The notes below the pieces were generated by a model. The model was not told the DNA's origin, did no database searches, and saw only the letters and a program-made list of their open reading frames with translations. From Staphylococcus saprophyticus subsp. saprophyticus ATCC 15305 = NCTC 7292 (GTDB taxonomy: Bacteria > Bacillota > Bacilli > Staphylococcales > Staphylococcaceae), in NCBI RefSeq assembly GCF_000010125.1, contig NC_007350.1:1054001-1118000 (forward strand): a stretch of 64,000 nt of DNA, written 5' to 3'. A program made the translations under genes and the position numbers. Shown one piece after another: positions 20,318 to 29,676 of this stretch; positions within the stretch are counted from its first letter, which is position 1; each line of letters starts with the position of its first letter.

Positions 20318-21802
20318 ATGTTTAGTTTCTTTCAAAGACTAGGTAGATCTCTTATGCTACCGGTTGCAGTTTTACCAGCAGCAGCAATCATAATAGGTAT
20401 CGGTAACGCATTATTGGCATTGGGGATATTACCGACAGTAGCTGCATTCTTTTCTTCTGCAGGTTCTACGATACTTGAGCAACTTGGTATCCTCTTTGCT
20501 ATTGGGGTAGCATTAGGTATGGCTAAGAAAAATGATGGGGCTGTAGCACTTGCGGCAGCTGTAGGTTTCTTTTTAACGACAGTAGTATTGAGTCCAGAAA
20601 AATTGGCGCCGTTACTGGGGGTTAAAGAGACGGGTGTGGATGCAGCATTTGAACAAATGAATAATTCAAATGTTTTTATCGGCTTAATTATTGGTTTAAT
20701 TGCAGCATATACCTACAATAAATTCAGTAAAACAGAATTACCAATAGCTTTATCCTTCTTTAGTGGTAAGCGATTAGTACCAATTTTAACAGCTTTTTTT
20801 AGTATTATTTTGGCTGTAATCATGTTATTTGTTTGGCCGTTCATTTTTTCAGCAATCGTTATATTTGGGACATGGATTTTAGACTTAGGCCCTGTAGGTG
20901 CATTCTTGTATGGTTTCTTCAACCGTTTGTTAATTCCGACAGGTTTACATCACGCTTTAAACTCAGTATTTTGGTTTGATTTAGCAGGTATAAATGATAT
21001 TGCAAAATTCCAAACTGGCGATGGTGCAGTTCATGGTGTTACAGGACGATACATGGCTGGGTTTTTCCCAGTTATGATGTTTGGTATTCCAGCAGCAGCT
21101 TTAGCTATGTATCATACTGCAGAATCAAAACAGAAAAAACGTGTATATGGTTTAATGTTTGGTGGCGCAATTTCAGCATTTTTTGTAGGTGTTACCGAAC
21201 CTATTGAATTTTCATTTATGTTTGTTGCACCAATACTTTTTGTTATCCATGCATTATTAACGGGTTTATCTATGTTTATAGCAGCACTATTTCACTGGAC
21301 AGCTGGATTTTCATTTAGTGCAGGATTAATTGACTATGTCTTGTCATTAATCAATCCAGTATCTAATCAACCTTATATGCTACTTGTACAAGGCTTAGTA
21401 TTCTTTGTTATTTATTATGTTGTATTTAGACTTGCTATAAAAGTACTGAAATTAAACACACCAGGACGTGGCGATAATTTACTTCCTGATCCAACATCAG
21501 ATGAAGCTACAACAGGTGATGTTGATGAAAATGAAACACAAACTAAATCGACAAATAAATATTCGCAACCAGCTAAACAAATTTTAGAAGGTCTTGGCGG
21601 CAAGGAAAATATTATGTCATTAACAAACTGTGCAACACGTTTACGAATGGAATTGCATGATAATAGCGCAATTGATGAAGCTAAAATTAAAGGCGCAGGT
21701 GCTGTAGGTGTTACACAAAGTGGTAAACATAATACACAGGTCATTATTGGTACGCAGGTACAGCAAATCGCTGATGAAATAGAAGTACAAATGGAAAATT
21801 AA
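20318..21802 (+). CDS. nagE: PTS IICB transporter, probably N-acetylglucosamine
   Basis: Glucose-family phosphotransferase permease: takes up and phosphorylates a (amino)sugar. Residues 1 to about 390 form the multi-helix IIC domain (LMLPVAVLPAAAIIIGIGNA at the N-terminus; GLHHALNSVFWF; GVTEPIEFSFMF). An acidic linker leads to the IIB domain with the phosphorylated cysteine C438 in LTNCATRLRMEL. There is no IIA domain, so a separate Crr-type IIA must donate phosphate. The start at 20318 follows ATGGGG; the longer in-frame start would run through the leader hairpin. Specificity for GlcNAc rather than glucose rests on resemblance to staphylococcal NagE. Confidence 0.85.
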   Translation: MFSFFQRLGRSLMLPVAVLPAAAIIIGIGNALLALGILPTVAAFFSSAGSTILEQLGILFAIGVALGMAKKNDGAVALAAAVGFFLTTVVLSPEKLAPLLGVKETGVDAAFEQMNNSNVFIGLIIGLIAAYTYNKFSKTELPIALSFFSGKRLVPILTAFFSIILAVIMLFVWPFIFSAIVIFGTWILDLGPVGAFLYGFFNRLLIPTGLHHALNSVFWFDLAGINDIAKFQTGDGAVHGVTGRYMAGFFPVMMFGIPAAALAMYHTAESKQKKRVYGLMFGGAISAFFVGVTEPIEFSFMFVAPILFVIHALLTGLSMFIAALFHWTAGFSFSAGLIDYVLSLINPVSNQPYMLLVQGLVFFVIYYVVFRLAIKVLKLNTPGRGDNLLPDPTSDEATTGDVDENETQTKSTNKYSQPAKQILEGLGGKENIMSLTNCATRLRMELHDNSAIDEAKIKGAGAVGVTQSGKHNTQVIIGTQVQQIADEIEVQMEN

Positions 21803-21816
21803 ATATAATGCTTGAT

Positions 21817-21850
21817 AAGTCTGAGACATCCATCATTGTCTCAGACTTTT
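21817..21850 (+). terminator. CTGAGACA-family hairpin after nagE (copy 2)
   Basis: AAGTCTGAGACA and TGTCTCAGACTT are perfect complements, with TT following, 14 bases after the nagE stop. Confidence 0.85.
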
Positions 21851-22016
21851 TAATCGCTTCATTATTGGAAAAGGAAAAATTTAAATAATTTAAAAATTTT
21901 ATCTTTGACCGCTTTTATTTTCACATGATTTATCTTGAAAATACATTGCTCTTTTCATAGTAAGATAGTAAGATATACTAGTATCAGAATTTTCTGATTA
22001 AAGGAGAGTTGGTATA

Positions 22017-23138
22017 ATGAAGTCGGTATTATTTGATGTTGATGGTGTTTTTTTAAGTGAAGAAAGGTGTTTTGATGTATCTGCACTAACTGTTTATGAA
22101 ATCCTGATGAGTGAGTCATACATAGGTTTAGATACAACTGTACAGTTTGAAAATTTAAGTGATGCAAAAATCTCTGAAATAAGAGCTATTGTTTTTTATC
22201 ATGATGAAATATTAACTAAATTAAAATCGTTAGGCTTAAATTCCAATTGGGATATGTTGTTTGTCGTTTTGGCAATCCATTTTATTGAAATTTGTAAGAC
22301 ATTGCCTTCTGAAGATGTCAATCGCGTGCTCGATTCTAATCAATTTGGACAAGAGACGTTTCAGTGGATAGGTGAAAAAATTGAAAGTGTTTCTTTAGAT
22401 TTTACATTGCCACTATCATTCCTAGATGGTGTAACAGCAGGTAAGGAAAATATTTATCAAGATTTAATACATTATGCGAGTGAACAATTAAATACGACAA
22501 AAACAGCCGTATTTGAACTGAAAAGTCCGTTCTGGATGCTTGCACAAGAAGTTTATCAAGAATGGTATTTAGGACATCAACTTTTCAACGAGATAGAAAA
22601 GAAAGAAAATCGGTCTGACTTTAAACATGGCTATATATATAATGAAGTCGTGTTACGACCTGTATCAGAGATTAAGCAATTATTAGCAGATTTAAAGTCG
22701 GCAAATTATCATATTGCCATAGCAACTGGCAGACCGAGAACTGAAACAATTGTGCCCTTTGAAACAATAGGTATTAAGTCTTACTTTGATGAAGTACATA
22801 TTGTAACTGCCAGTGAAGTTTTAATTGCAGAAGATTTATATCCAGAATTAAAGCCTTTAGGTAAGCCTAATCCATTTAGCTATTTAGCGACATTGGAAGG
22901 GAACCATCAAGATAAATATAGACACTATGCTACTAATCAAGAAAATCGTGTAGACAAAGATGAAGTCTTTGTTGTTGGCGATTCTTTAGCAGATTTATTG
23001 AGTGCGAAAAAGATAGGAGCAACATTTATCGGACCGTTAACAGGTTTGAAAGGTATACATGCACGTGATGAATTAGTAGATTATGGTGCTGATTATATTG
23101 TCGATCATGTAGGTGAGATTAGAAATATTTTATTGTAA
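22017..23138 (+). CDS. HAD-superfamily hydrolase
   Basis: A 373-residue protein with the HAD fold: motif I DVDGV at residues 7-11 (nucleophile D7, acid D9), a large all-helical cap insertion (about 20-215), motif II in ATGRPRTE near 240, and motif IV VVGDSLADLL near 321. Such enzymes are Mg-dependent phosphatases; the substrate here is unknown. The start follows AAAGGAGAG. The gene is a lone unit with a terminator at its end. Confidence 0.85.
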   Translation: MKSVLFDVDGVFLSEERCFDVSALTVYEILMSESYIGLDTTVQFENLSDAKISEIRAIVFYHDEILTKLKSLGLNSNWDMLFVVLAIHFIEICKTLPSEDVNRVLDSNQFGQETFQWIGEKIESVSLDFTLPLSFLDGVTAGKENIYQDLIHYASEQLNTTKTAVFELKSPFWMLAQEVYQEWYLGHQLFNEIEKKENRSDFKHGYIYNEVVLRPVSEIKQLLADLKSANYHIAIATGRPRTETIVPFETIGIKSYFDEVHIVTASEVLIAEDLYPELKPLGKPNPFSYLATLEGNHQDKYRHYATNQENRVDKDEVFVVGDSLADLLSAKKIGATFIGPLTGLKGIHARDELVDYGADYIVDHVGEIRNILL

Positions 23139-23168
23139 AAATAACCTGTTACAATCGTATATTAGATA

Positions 23169-23215
23169 AAAAAGCAGCTTAACCCTTCGCTTTATAAGGA
23201 TTAAGCTGCTTTTAT
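23169..23215. terminator. Bidirectional terminator between HAD gene and serA
   Basis: AAAAGCAGCTTAA and TTAAGCTGCTTTT arms with a partly paired centre, A-run before and T-run after; the genes converge here. Confidence 0.87.
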
Positions 23216-23222
23216 TATTTAT

Positions 23223-24839
23223 TTAAATAATATAATTTGTATCTGGTTCTATTTCAAGTTCAACGCTTCTAATTAAATTGAAACCTTCAATTTCATATAA
23301 GCCATCTATAACATCATCAGTAACTGGATGATCAATAGATAAAATCATTAATGCGTTACCACCTTGATTAATACGACCAAGGTGCATAGAAGCAATATTA
23401 ATGCCATATTCCCCTAGAATTTGACCAGTACGACCTACAATACCTGGTCTATCATTATGATTGATGACAAGCTGATGGCGCTCTGGTTTAAAGTCAACGG
23501 GATAGTCATTGATTCTTACTATTCTAGGGCCGTATCCATTTAATACTGTAGCACCTATTTTAATTTGTGTATCTTTGTTTATAAGGGTTAATTCAATATA
23601 GTTACTAAACCCACGATGTTTTGCATTTTTTTCAATATTATAAGACACACCTTGTTCATTAAGAAGTACGAGTGCATTAATTAAGTTTACACGCTCTGCT
23701 AGATCTTGTTTTAATACACCTGATACGAGCGTACGCGTAAGTAAACTTGTGTCATCCAGAGCAATGTCGCCTTCATATTTAATATGCAATTCACGGGGTG
23801 CTTTTTCAAGCAATTGTATACCAACTTCACCAGTAAGTTGACTTAATTCAATATATGGTTTTAATTCATCATTAATTTCACTATAAGTCATTTTCGGTGC
23901 ATTAATCGCATTGAATACATTACCATTTTCAAATATATCAACAATTTCGTTTGCTACTGATACTGCAACTTTTTCTTGTGCCTCCACAGTTGAAGCTCCA
24001 AGGTGTGGCGTTACAATAATTTTTTCATGATTTACAAGAGGGGATTCCGTTGCTGGCTCACTTTCAAATACGTCTATTGCCGCACTTTGTATTTGATTTT
24101 GATTAAGCGCATCAACCAAAGCGGCTTCATCAATAATACCACCACGTGCTACATTTATAATTTGCAAATTTGGTTTAGCTTTCTCGAAAAATGCTTTACC
24201 TACAATGCCTTTTGTTTTTGGTGTAAGTGGCGTGTGAACTGTAACGAAATCTGATTGCTCTGCAATTTCTTCGACAGTAGCTCGAGTGACATTCAATTCT
24301 TTCGCTTTATCTTCAGAAAGATAAGGATCAAATGCTAAAATGTGCATCCCAAAGCTTTGTGCACGTTTAGCGACACCCAAACCAATTCTACCGGCACCAA
24401 TGACGCCAAGCGTTTTATTGTAAAGTTCAGTTCCGCGATATGTCTTACGATCCCACTTGCCGTCTTTCAACGATTGATGTGCCTGAGGAATATTACGAGC
24501 CATGGATAAAATCATTGCCATTGAATGTTCTGTTGCAGAAATTGTATTACCATCAGGTGCGTTAATAACAATCACACCATGTTTTGTCGCTGCATCGACA
24601 TCGATGTTATCTACACCAACACCGGCTCTCGCAATCACTTTTAAATTTGGGGCAGCTTCAATGATTGCCTCAGTTACTTGCGTTTGACTACGAACGATAA
24701 GTGCTTGATAATCTGCAATTTGATTAATAAGTTCTGCTTCATCTAACTCTGTATCGATGACAACTTCAAAATCATTGTGATCGATTAAGCTTTTTAAACC
24801 TTCTGGTGAGATTGGATCTGATACTAAAATTTTATACAT
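23223..24839 (-). CDS. serA: D-3-phosphoglycerate dehydrogenase
   Basis: First committed step of serine synthesis: 3-phosphoglycerate to 3-phosphohydroxypyruvate with NAD. The NAD-binding GVIGAGRIGLGVA lies near residue 145, the intervening domain at about 320-450, and the regulatory ACT domain at about 460-538 (HNDRPGIVGRTG). The start at 24839 follows GGAGGTTATC; its first codons overlap the end of the upstream aminotransferase gene by 8 bases. The two are surely one operon, with a CodY box ahead of it. The 538-residue length is typical for the long ACT-containing form. Confidence 0.96.
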   Translation of the reverse strand: MYKILVSDPISPEGLKSLIDHNDFEVVIDTELDEAELINQIADYQALIVRSQTQVTEAIIEAAPNLKVIARAGVGVDNIDVDAATKHGVIVINAPDGNTISATEHSMAMILSMARNIPQAHQSLKDGKWDRKTYRGTELYNKTLGVIGAGRIGLGVAKRAQSFGMHILAFDPYLSEDKAKELNVTRATVEEIAEQSDFVTVHTPLTPKTKGIVGKAFFEKAKPNLQIINVARGGIIDEAALVDALNQNQIQSAAIDVFESEPATESPLVNHEKIIVTPHLGASTVEAQEKVAVSVANEIVDIFENGNVFNAINAPKMTYSEINDELKPYIELSQLTGEVGIQLLEKAPRELHIKYEGDIALDDTSLLTRTLVSGVLKQDLAERVNLINALVLLNEQGVSYNIEKNAKHRGFSNYIELTLINKDTQIKIGATVLNGYGPRIVRINDYPVDFKPERHQLVINHNDRPGIVGRTGQILGEYGINIASMHLGRINQGGNALMILSIDHPVTDDVIDGLYEIEGFNLIRSVELEIEPDTNYII

Positions 24840-25992
24840 ATGCTTTGATAACCTCCGTATACTGAGTAATGGCTGTGCCAATATAAGATTGATTTCTATA
24901 TTCTGTTAAGAGAATTTCTAAAGCTGATACGACTTGTAATATATCGAAAGGTGAGATTTGCCCCATATGACCAATGCGTAAAATTTCTCCTTTTAAATGG
25001 CCTTGACCGCCTGCAATGGTGATGGCGAAGCGTTTTTTTAGTTCTGTTTTAATATAATTTAATTCTTCTTTTGAATTCGGTATAAAGGCAGTAACGGTAG
25101 GAGAAGCATAAGCTTCGTCTACAAGAAGATTTAAATCCAAAGCGGTTAACGCTTGTCTTAACGCATCGCGAATAGCGTAATGACGACGTATAACTTGTTC
25201 AAATCCTTCTTCATTTACTAATTGTGCATAAGCATTGACCCCTCTAAACAGTGAAACATTCGGCGTAAAGGGTGTTGAATGTTCAGCTTGTGATTTTAGA
25301 TATTTATTTAAATCTAAATAGAAACGTGGTGTAGTGACCTCGGCAAATCTAGCTTTCGCACGATCATTATATGCGACAAATGCCAATCCTGGTGGTAACA
25401 TAATTGCTTTTTGACTTCCTGAAATAAGTACATCAATTTGATCTCGTTCTAAATCCACATCAACAGCACCAATACAGCTTACACCGTCGACTACGTAAAA
25501 AATGGATGGATCATAATTTTTTAAAGCATGACCTAATTCATTCACAGGATGTAAGACGGCGGTTGATGTTTCACAATATTGACTGTAGACAGCTGTGACT
25601 TGTCTATTCAAAGATTTTAAGAAATCTATAAAATCGGGTACATTGACAGCTTTACCCCATTCGACTTCAAAAATATGTACATTTTCATAATAGGATTCAG
25701 CAATTTGTTTAAAGCGATTACCGAATGCACCGGAAACAATAATCACAATATCATCTTCTGGGTTAGCTAGGTTTAGCATACTTGCTTCAAGAGAACTTGT
25801 ACCGCTTGAAGTTAAGATGATGACATCGTTTTTAGCACCAAAGATAGGTTTTAGTGCGCGAAATGCTTCCTCCGCTATTGATTCAAAATCACTTGATCGG
25901 TGTCCAACCATAGGTAATTGTGTTGCGTGTAATATTTGTTCTGGTACTGGTGTAGGTCCTGGTGTAAGTAACAATGGATGATAATATTTCAT
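24832..25992 (-). CDS. Class V aminotransferase (alanine-glyoxylate/serine type)
   Basis: PLP enzyme of the serine-glyoxylate/alanine-glyoxylate aminotransferase group. LLTPGPTPVPE at residues 8-18, GHRSSDF at 30-36 and the PLP lysine K195 in SGSQKAIMLPPG are all present. The start at 25992 follows GGGGGAA; an ATG five codons upstream overlaps that site. It overlaps serA by 8 bases, so translation is probably coupled. Sitting directly with serA, it may serve as the transaminase for serine synthesis in place of SerC, or run serine/glyoxylate exchange; that is inference. 386 residues, intact. Confidence 0.9.
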   Translation of the reverse strand: MKYYHPLLLTPGPTPVPEQILHATQLPMVGHRSSDFESIAEEAFRALKPIFGAKNDVIILTSSGTSSLEASMLNLANPEDDIVIIVSGAFGNRFKQIAESYYENVHIFEVEWGKAVNVPDFIDFLKSLNRQVTAVYSQYCETSTAVLHPVNELGHALKNYDPSIFYVVDGVSCIGAVDVDLERDQIDVLISGSQKAIMLPPGLAFVAYNDRAKARFAEVTTPRFYLDLNKYLKSQAEHSTPFTPNVSLFRGVNAYAQLVNEEGFEQVIRRHYAIRDALRQALTALDLNLLVDEAYASPTVTAFIPNSKEELNYIKTELKKRFAITIAGGQGHLKGEILRIGHMGQISPFDILQVVSALEILLTEYRNQSYIGTAITQYTEVIKAYV

Positions 25993-26032
25993 GACTAATT
26001 CCCCCAATGCTTAAGATTATACAAGTTTAGCA

Positions 26033-26047
26033 AATTTTCAGAAAATA
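26033..26047 (-). promoter_or_regulatory. CodY box before the aminotransferase-serA operon
   Basis: AATTTTCAGAAAATA matches the CodY consensus AATTTTCWGAAAATT at 14 of 15 positions, 41 bases upstream of the aminotransferase start. CodY represses amino-acid synthesis genes when branched-chain amino acids and GTP are plentiful. Confidence 0.75.
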
Positions 26048-26157
26048 AAAAAGCTTTTAGTTAGAAAAAAGGGCGAAATAGAATCAATCTAAAAATAATG
26101 TAAGGGTATTCATTGTTAATTTAATCATATTCCGCCACATATAAAATTTTTTTGAAA

Positions 26158-26598
26158 TTATTTTATTTTTGGTACTATTTTTACTTCAACGTTTCCTCTC
26201 AAGGAATTAGAAATCATGCAATTGTTGTCTGCAACCTTTAACAATTTAGGGAGTTTCTTAGTTAAATTATCTTTTTGTTCTTGAGATACATAAATTTCTG
26301 GATAGTGTACGATATTATCCATGCGAAACTTTGCATTTTCAAAAATAGCTGTACCAATCGATGATTGAGCGATTTTAATATCTGTGAAACCAGAACGTTC
26401 CAAAACAGCTGCTAATGAAATGATATAGCAAGAAGAAGCAGCAGAAACAAGCAATTCATCTGGATTAGTTCCTGTACCATTACCCCCTAAACCCGATGGA
26501 ATAGAAATTTGCTCTTCTAAAATATCGCCTTGTAAGTTGCCGACTGTGTCACGACCACCATTCCAATTTGTTTGTACTTTAAATTCATGTTGGACCAT
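26158..26598 (-). CDS. OsmC/Ohr-family peroxiredoxin-like protein
   Basis: A 146-residue OsmC-fold protein. Family members reduce organic hydroperoxides with two cysteines; here one lies in SAASSCYIISL (about residue 57) and one in DNNCMISNS (about residue 126). The start follows AGGAGGTCAATCG. It is divergent from the glpQ-like gene with a short shared upstream region. Whether it is an Ohr-type peroxidase or an OsmC of other specificity cannot be decided. Confidence 0.86.
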   Translation of the reverse strand: MVQHEFKVQTNWNGGRDTVGNLQGDILEEQISIPSGLGGNGTGTNPDELLVSAASSCYIISLAAVLERSGFTDIKIAQSSIGTAIFENAKFRMDNIVHYPEIYVSQEQKDNLTKKLPKLLKVADNNCMISNSLRGNVEVKIVPKIK

Positions 26599-26675
26599 AT
26601 CGATTGACCTCCTGATTAAATGTGATAACTTAAGTTTAGTTGAAATTGAGAGATAAAGAAAGTAGGGGGGAAGGT

Positions 26676-27422
26676 TTGCAAGATAACAAATTTAATCGCC
26701 AACAATTTGTATTAGTTGCACATCGCGGATTGGTTACTAAGTATCCAGAAAATACACGCATCGCGTTGGAAGCTGCCTTAACTAGCAATATAGATATGTT
26801 GGAAATAGATATACATAGAACAATAGATAATCATCTTGTAGTCATTCATGATAAGACGATAGACCGTACATCTAATGGCAAAGGAAAAGTAAAGGCGTAT
26901 ACATTAGAAGCTTTGCGACAATTTGACTTTGGCATATATAAAGACGAGGCATTTAAAGGGCAAATAATCATGAAGTTAGATGATGTCTTAGCAATGGTTA
27001 AAGAAGCCCCTCAAAAATTATTGATAGAACTCAAATACCCTAAATTATATCCAAATATAGAAATAGAACTTCTCAATAAATTGGAGGCATATGAAATGCC
27101 TAAAGAAAAGGTGATTATTCAATCATTTGATCAACAAGTGATTCAAAAAATACATAACTTAAAGAAGGGGTATAAGTTAGGTGTTTTAATTAGTAAGAAA
27201 AAATATTGGTACAGGTTACCTAAATTTAAACAAATCAGTAAATACGCACAGTATATCAATCCACAGTTTTCATTAGTGAATGAAACATTTTTAAAAAGAG
27301 CAAATAAGAACGGATTAATGGTGATGCCGTATACAGTAAATGACTCTGAAACGGCCAACAGACTCATAACGTTAGGAGTTCATGGGTTAATATCAGATAA
27401 TCCAGAAACACTTATAAATTAA
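26676..27422 (+). CDS. Glycerophosphodiester phosphodiesterase family protein
   Basis: GDPD/GlpQ-type TIM-barrel hydrolase that cleaves glycerophosphodiesters to glycerol-3-phosphate and an alcohol. AHRGLVTKYPENT (HRG with Glu), EIDIHRT and VIHDKTIDRT near the N-terminus are the metal and catalytic motifs. There is no signal peptide, so it is probably cytoplasmic. I choose the TTG at 26676, just after GGGGGGAAGG; an ATG at 26640 has no ribosome site and would place that site inside the coding region. The product is about 248 residues. A CTGAGACA-type hairpin ends the gene. Confidence 0.88.
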   Translation: MQDNKFNRQQFVLVAHRGLVTKYPENTRIALEAALTSNIDMLEIDIHRTIDNHLVVIHDKTIDRTSNGKGKVKAYTLEALRQFDFGIYKDEAFKGQIIMKLDDVLAMVKEAPQKLLIELKYPKLYPNIEIELLNKLEAYEMPKEKVIIQSFDQQVIQKIHNLKKGYKLGVLISKKKYWYRLPKFKQISKYAQYINPQFSLVNETFLKRANKNGLMVMPYTVNDSETANRLITLGVHGLISDNPETLIN

Positions 27423-27480
27423 TTTAAAACTGAAATGAAACAGTTTGTATAAAGTTATTTATATTAGTATTAAATTAGAC

Positions 27481-27523
27481 ATAAAAGTGGCCGAGACAGC
27501 AATGTATGTCTCGGCGCTTTTAT
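27481..27523 (+). terminator. GAGACA-family hairpin after glpQ-like gene (copy 3)
   Basis: ATAAAAG-TGG-CCGAGACA pairs with TGTCTCGGCGCTTTTAT; a variant of the dispersed family with a G+C-richer stem. Confidence 0.82.
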
Positions 27524-27670
27524 GCCTTTGAAAAGGGAATAGTAAGATATATGAATGAGCAGAAGAAAAGCTCACTTTCTTTTAATTTTGTGGATACGTG
27601 GGATATAACAACTATACAGTTGTTATATTAAAAATCATTACTTTTAATGTATATTTTAACTCGTAGCTAA

Positions 27671-28198
27671 CTAACGAATGTGTGATAAATCATTATCATG
27701 GTGATTTATCCAGTTCTTTTTTAGTAATCCCATTACAAAACAATCACTGTATTCGCCTCTAGTATAAAAGTGTTCTTGTAAGGTACCTTCGATAGTGAAG
27801 TTTTGACTTTTATAAATATGGATAGCTTTTTCATTGTTTACATCTACAAACAAATATATTTTATGTAAATTTAGTACAAGAAATGCATAATCAATGGCCA
27901 TTTTAAAGGCATTCTTAGCAAAGCCTTTACCACTGAATTTTGGATCAACAATGATTTGAATCTCACAGTTACTATGTATAAAATTAATTTCTACTAATTC
28001 TACAACACCAATTCGTATATGGTCGTGTTCGATAATGAATCGGCGTTCTGATTCATCTAAGATATGTTTTTTATATAAAGATTGAAGCTCACTTAATGAT
28101 TGATAGGGTTCTTCAAACCAATATGACATAATAGAATATTCATTATTTAAGTGATGAACGAAATCTAAATCTGTTTCTTCTAATGCTCTAATAATCAA
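27671..28198 (-). CDS. speG: Spermidine/spermine N-acetyltransferase, SpeG-like
   Basis: GNAT enzyme that acetylates spermidine and spermine with acetyl-CoA and so detoxifies them. The protein follows E. coli SpeG closely along its length: YWFEEPYQ (26-33), SERRFIIEHD (50-59), GVVELVEINFIH (64-75), GKGFAKNA (90-97), NEKAIHIYK (122-130). About 175 residues from a TTG at 28198, which follows GGAGTG with good spacing; an in-frame GTG at 28207 overlaps that site. Base composition is like its neighbours, and it sits quietly between the glpQ-like gene and rpsD, so there is no mark of recent transfer. Confidence 0.88.
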   Translation of the reverse strand: MIIRALEETDLDFVHHLNNEYSIMSYWFEEPYQSLSELQSLYKKHILDESERRFIIEHDHIRIGVVELVEINFIHSNCEIQIIVDPKFSGKGFAKNAFKMAIDYAFLVLNLHKIYLFVDVNNEKAIHIYKSQNFTIEGTLQEHFYTRGEYSDCFVMGLLKKNWINHHDNDLSHIR

Positions 28199-28304
28199 GA
28201 TTAACACTCCTCTATACTTATAGCATACGAAATGTCAGAAGGTTTGTAAATTAAGACGTTACATATAATAGGGGTGTATGTCAGTTTGTATTAAAAACCA
28301 AAAT

Positions 28305-28342
28305 AAAAAAACCAAGAAATCCGTAAAGGACTTCTTGGTTGA
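28305..28342 (-). terminator. Terminator after rpsD
   Basis: On the minus strand ACCAAGAAGTCC pairs with GGATTTCTTGGT (one mismatch) and a T7 run follows. Confidence 0.88.
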
Positions 28343-28353
28343 AAAGACAATGT

Positions 28354-28956
28354 TTATCTTGAGTAGTACTCAACGATAAGTTGTTCATTGATTTCAGCAG
28401 GTAATTCACTACGTTCTGGAACGCGGATATATTTACCTTTTAAGTTATCTGCATCAAACTCTAAGTAGTCTGGTACGAAATTGTTAATTTCAACTGATTC
28501 AGCAATGATATCTAATTTTAAAGATTTTTCACGAACTGAGATTTCTTGACCAGGTTTTAAAGTGTATGATGGAATATCAACACGTTTGCCATCTACTTCG
28601 ATGTGACCGTGGTTAACGATTTGACGAGCTTGACGACGTGTACGTGCTAAACCTAATGAATATACAACTGCATCTAAACGAGCAGCTAATAATTGCATGA
28701 AGTTTTCACCGTGGACACCATGTTGGTTACCAGCGATTTCAAATGTGTTACGGAATTGTCTTTCAGTCATTCCATATAAGTAACGTAATTTTTGTTTTTC
28801 ACGTAATTGTAATGCATATTCTGATAATTTTTTACGTTGGTTAGGACCGTGTTGACCTGGTGCATAAGGACGTTTTTCTAATTCCTTACCAGTACCACTT
28901 AATGAGATACCTAAACGACGTGATTTTTTCCAGTTTGAACCTCTAAATCGAGCCAT
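28354..28956 (-). CDS. rpsD: 30S ribosomal protein S4
   Basis: Primary 16S rRNA-binding protein of the small subunit and an autogenous regulator. The 200 residues from [16 protein letters not shown] hold the N-terminal domain and the S4 RNA-binding domain (about 93-155, [19 protein letters not shown]). The start at 28956 follows AGGAGGAGTC; a longer frame reaches far into the structured leader and is not used. There are no zinc cysteines, so this is the C-minus form. A monocistronic unit with its own leader and terminator. Confidence 0.98.
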   Translation of the reverse strand: MARFRGSNWKKSRRLGISLSGTGKELEKRPYAPGQHGPNQRKKLSEYALQLREKQKLRYLYGMTERQFRNTFEIAGNQHGVHGENFMQLLAARLDAVVYSLGLARTRRQARQIVNHGHIEVDGKRVDIPSYTLKPGQEISVREKSLKLDIIAESVEINNFVPDYLEFDADNLKGKYIRVPERSELPAEINEQLIVEYYSR

Positions 28957-29160
28957 AATAAGACTCCTCCTTTTTCTCTTTTGTTTGTTATGAAAAAACA
29001 AAAAAGAGTGTTGCATGCTTACTTGGATATATTGTTTTATGTGTCCTCGCCTCATAGCAACGGTTACACGGCACGTCCGCGTTGGGAACAACATAGAGCC
29101 AACTAATACGCAACTGCTAGTTTCGTTTATTCACACAAAGTACATTGTAACATGTTATCG
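28957..29160 (-). promoter_or_regulatory. rpsD leader, probable S4 autoregulation element
   Basis: About 200 bases upstream of rpsD hold no gene and several G+C-rich complementary blocks (around 29045-29110) unlike the AT-rich gaps elsewhere. In Bacillus and relatives S4 represses its own mRNA through a structured leader at this place. The assignment is by position and look, not by a folded model. Confidence 0.55.
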
Positions 29161-29211
29161 GTTGCTGTCAATAGTCTTTTCGACTTTGTCCATATTCAAG
29201 TTGCGATGGAA

Positions 29212-29676
29212 TTATGATATTTGCTTTTCAATACGAGCAACAATTTGTTCTAGGCCATTTTTGTCTACATCAGTAAATCTACTTGTAATAGGCGCATCGA
29301 TATCTAATACACCAATAATTTGGTTATTTTTACGAAGTGGAACAACAATTTCAGATTTGCTATTCGCATCACAAGCAATGTGACCTGGAAATGCATTCAC
29401 ATCATCTACAAGTTGTGTTTGTTCTTCAGAAACAGCAGTACCGCATACACCTTTACCGATTGCGATATGAACACATGCAGGATGACCTTGGAATGGTCCT
29501 AAAATTAATGCTTCGTTTTCAATAAGATAAAATCCAACCCAGTTAATTTGATCAATCGAATCATTTAGTAGCGCGGATACATTACTCAGTATAGCAATTA
29601 AATTCGACTCATCTTCTATTAAACTACTCACTTGTTTTTCCAATAAATTATAGTTTGTTTCTTTAACTTCCGTCAT
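29212..29676 (-). CDS. Free methionine-(R)-sulfoxide reductase, GAF domain
   Basis: Single GAF-domain enzyme (154 residues) that reduces free Met-R-sulfoxide with thioredoxin-type electrons. The three family cysteines are present: C68 (QGHPACVHI), C78 (GKGVCGTAV) and C102 (FPGHIACDANS), the last in the characteristic GHIACD motif. The start follows GTGAGGTTG. It lies upstream of rpsD on the same strand, but a 250-base gap with the leader suggests separate transcription. Divergent from ezrA. Confidence 0.93.
   Translation of the reverse strand: MTEVKETNYNLLEKQVSSLIEDESNLIAILSNVSALLNDSIDQINWVGFYLIENEALILGPFQGHPACVHIAIGKGVCGTAVSEEQTQLVDDVNAFPGHIACDANSKSEIVVPLRKNNQIIGVLDIDAPITSRFTDVDKNGLEQIVARIEKQIS

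Noticed and set aside
21988..22002. CodY-like sequence AATTTTCTGATTAAA before the HAD gene
   Set aside because: Only 11 of 15 positions match and it abuts the ribosome site; AT-rich background makes this easily random.
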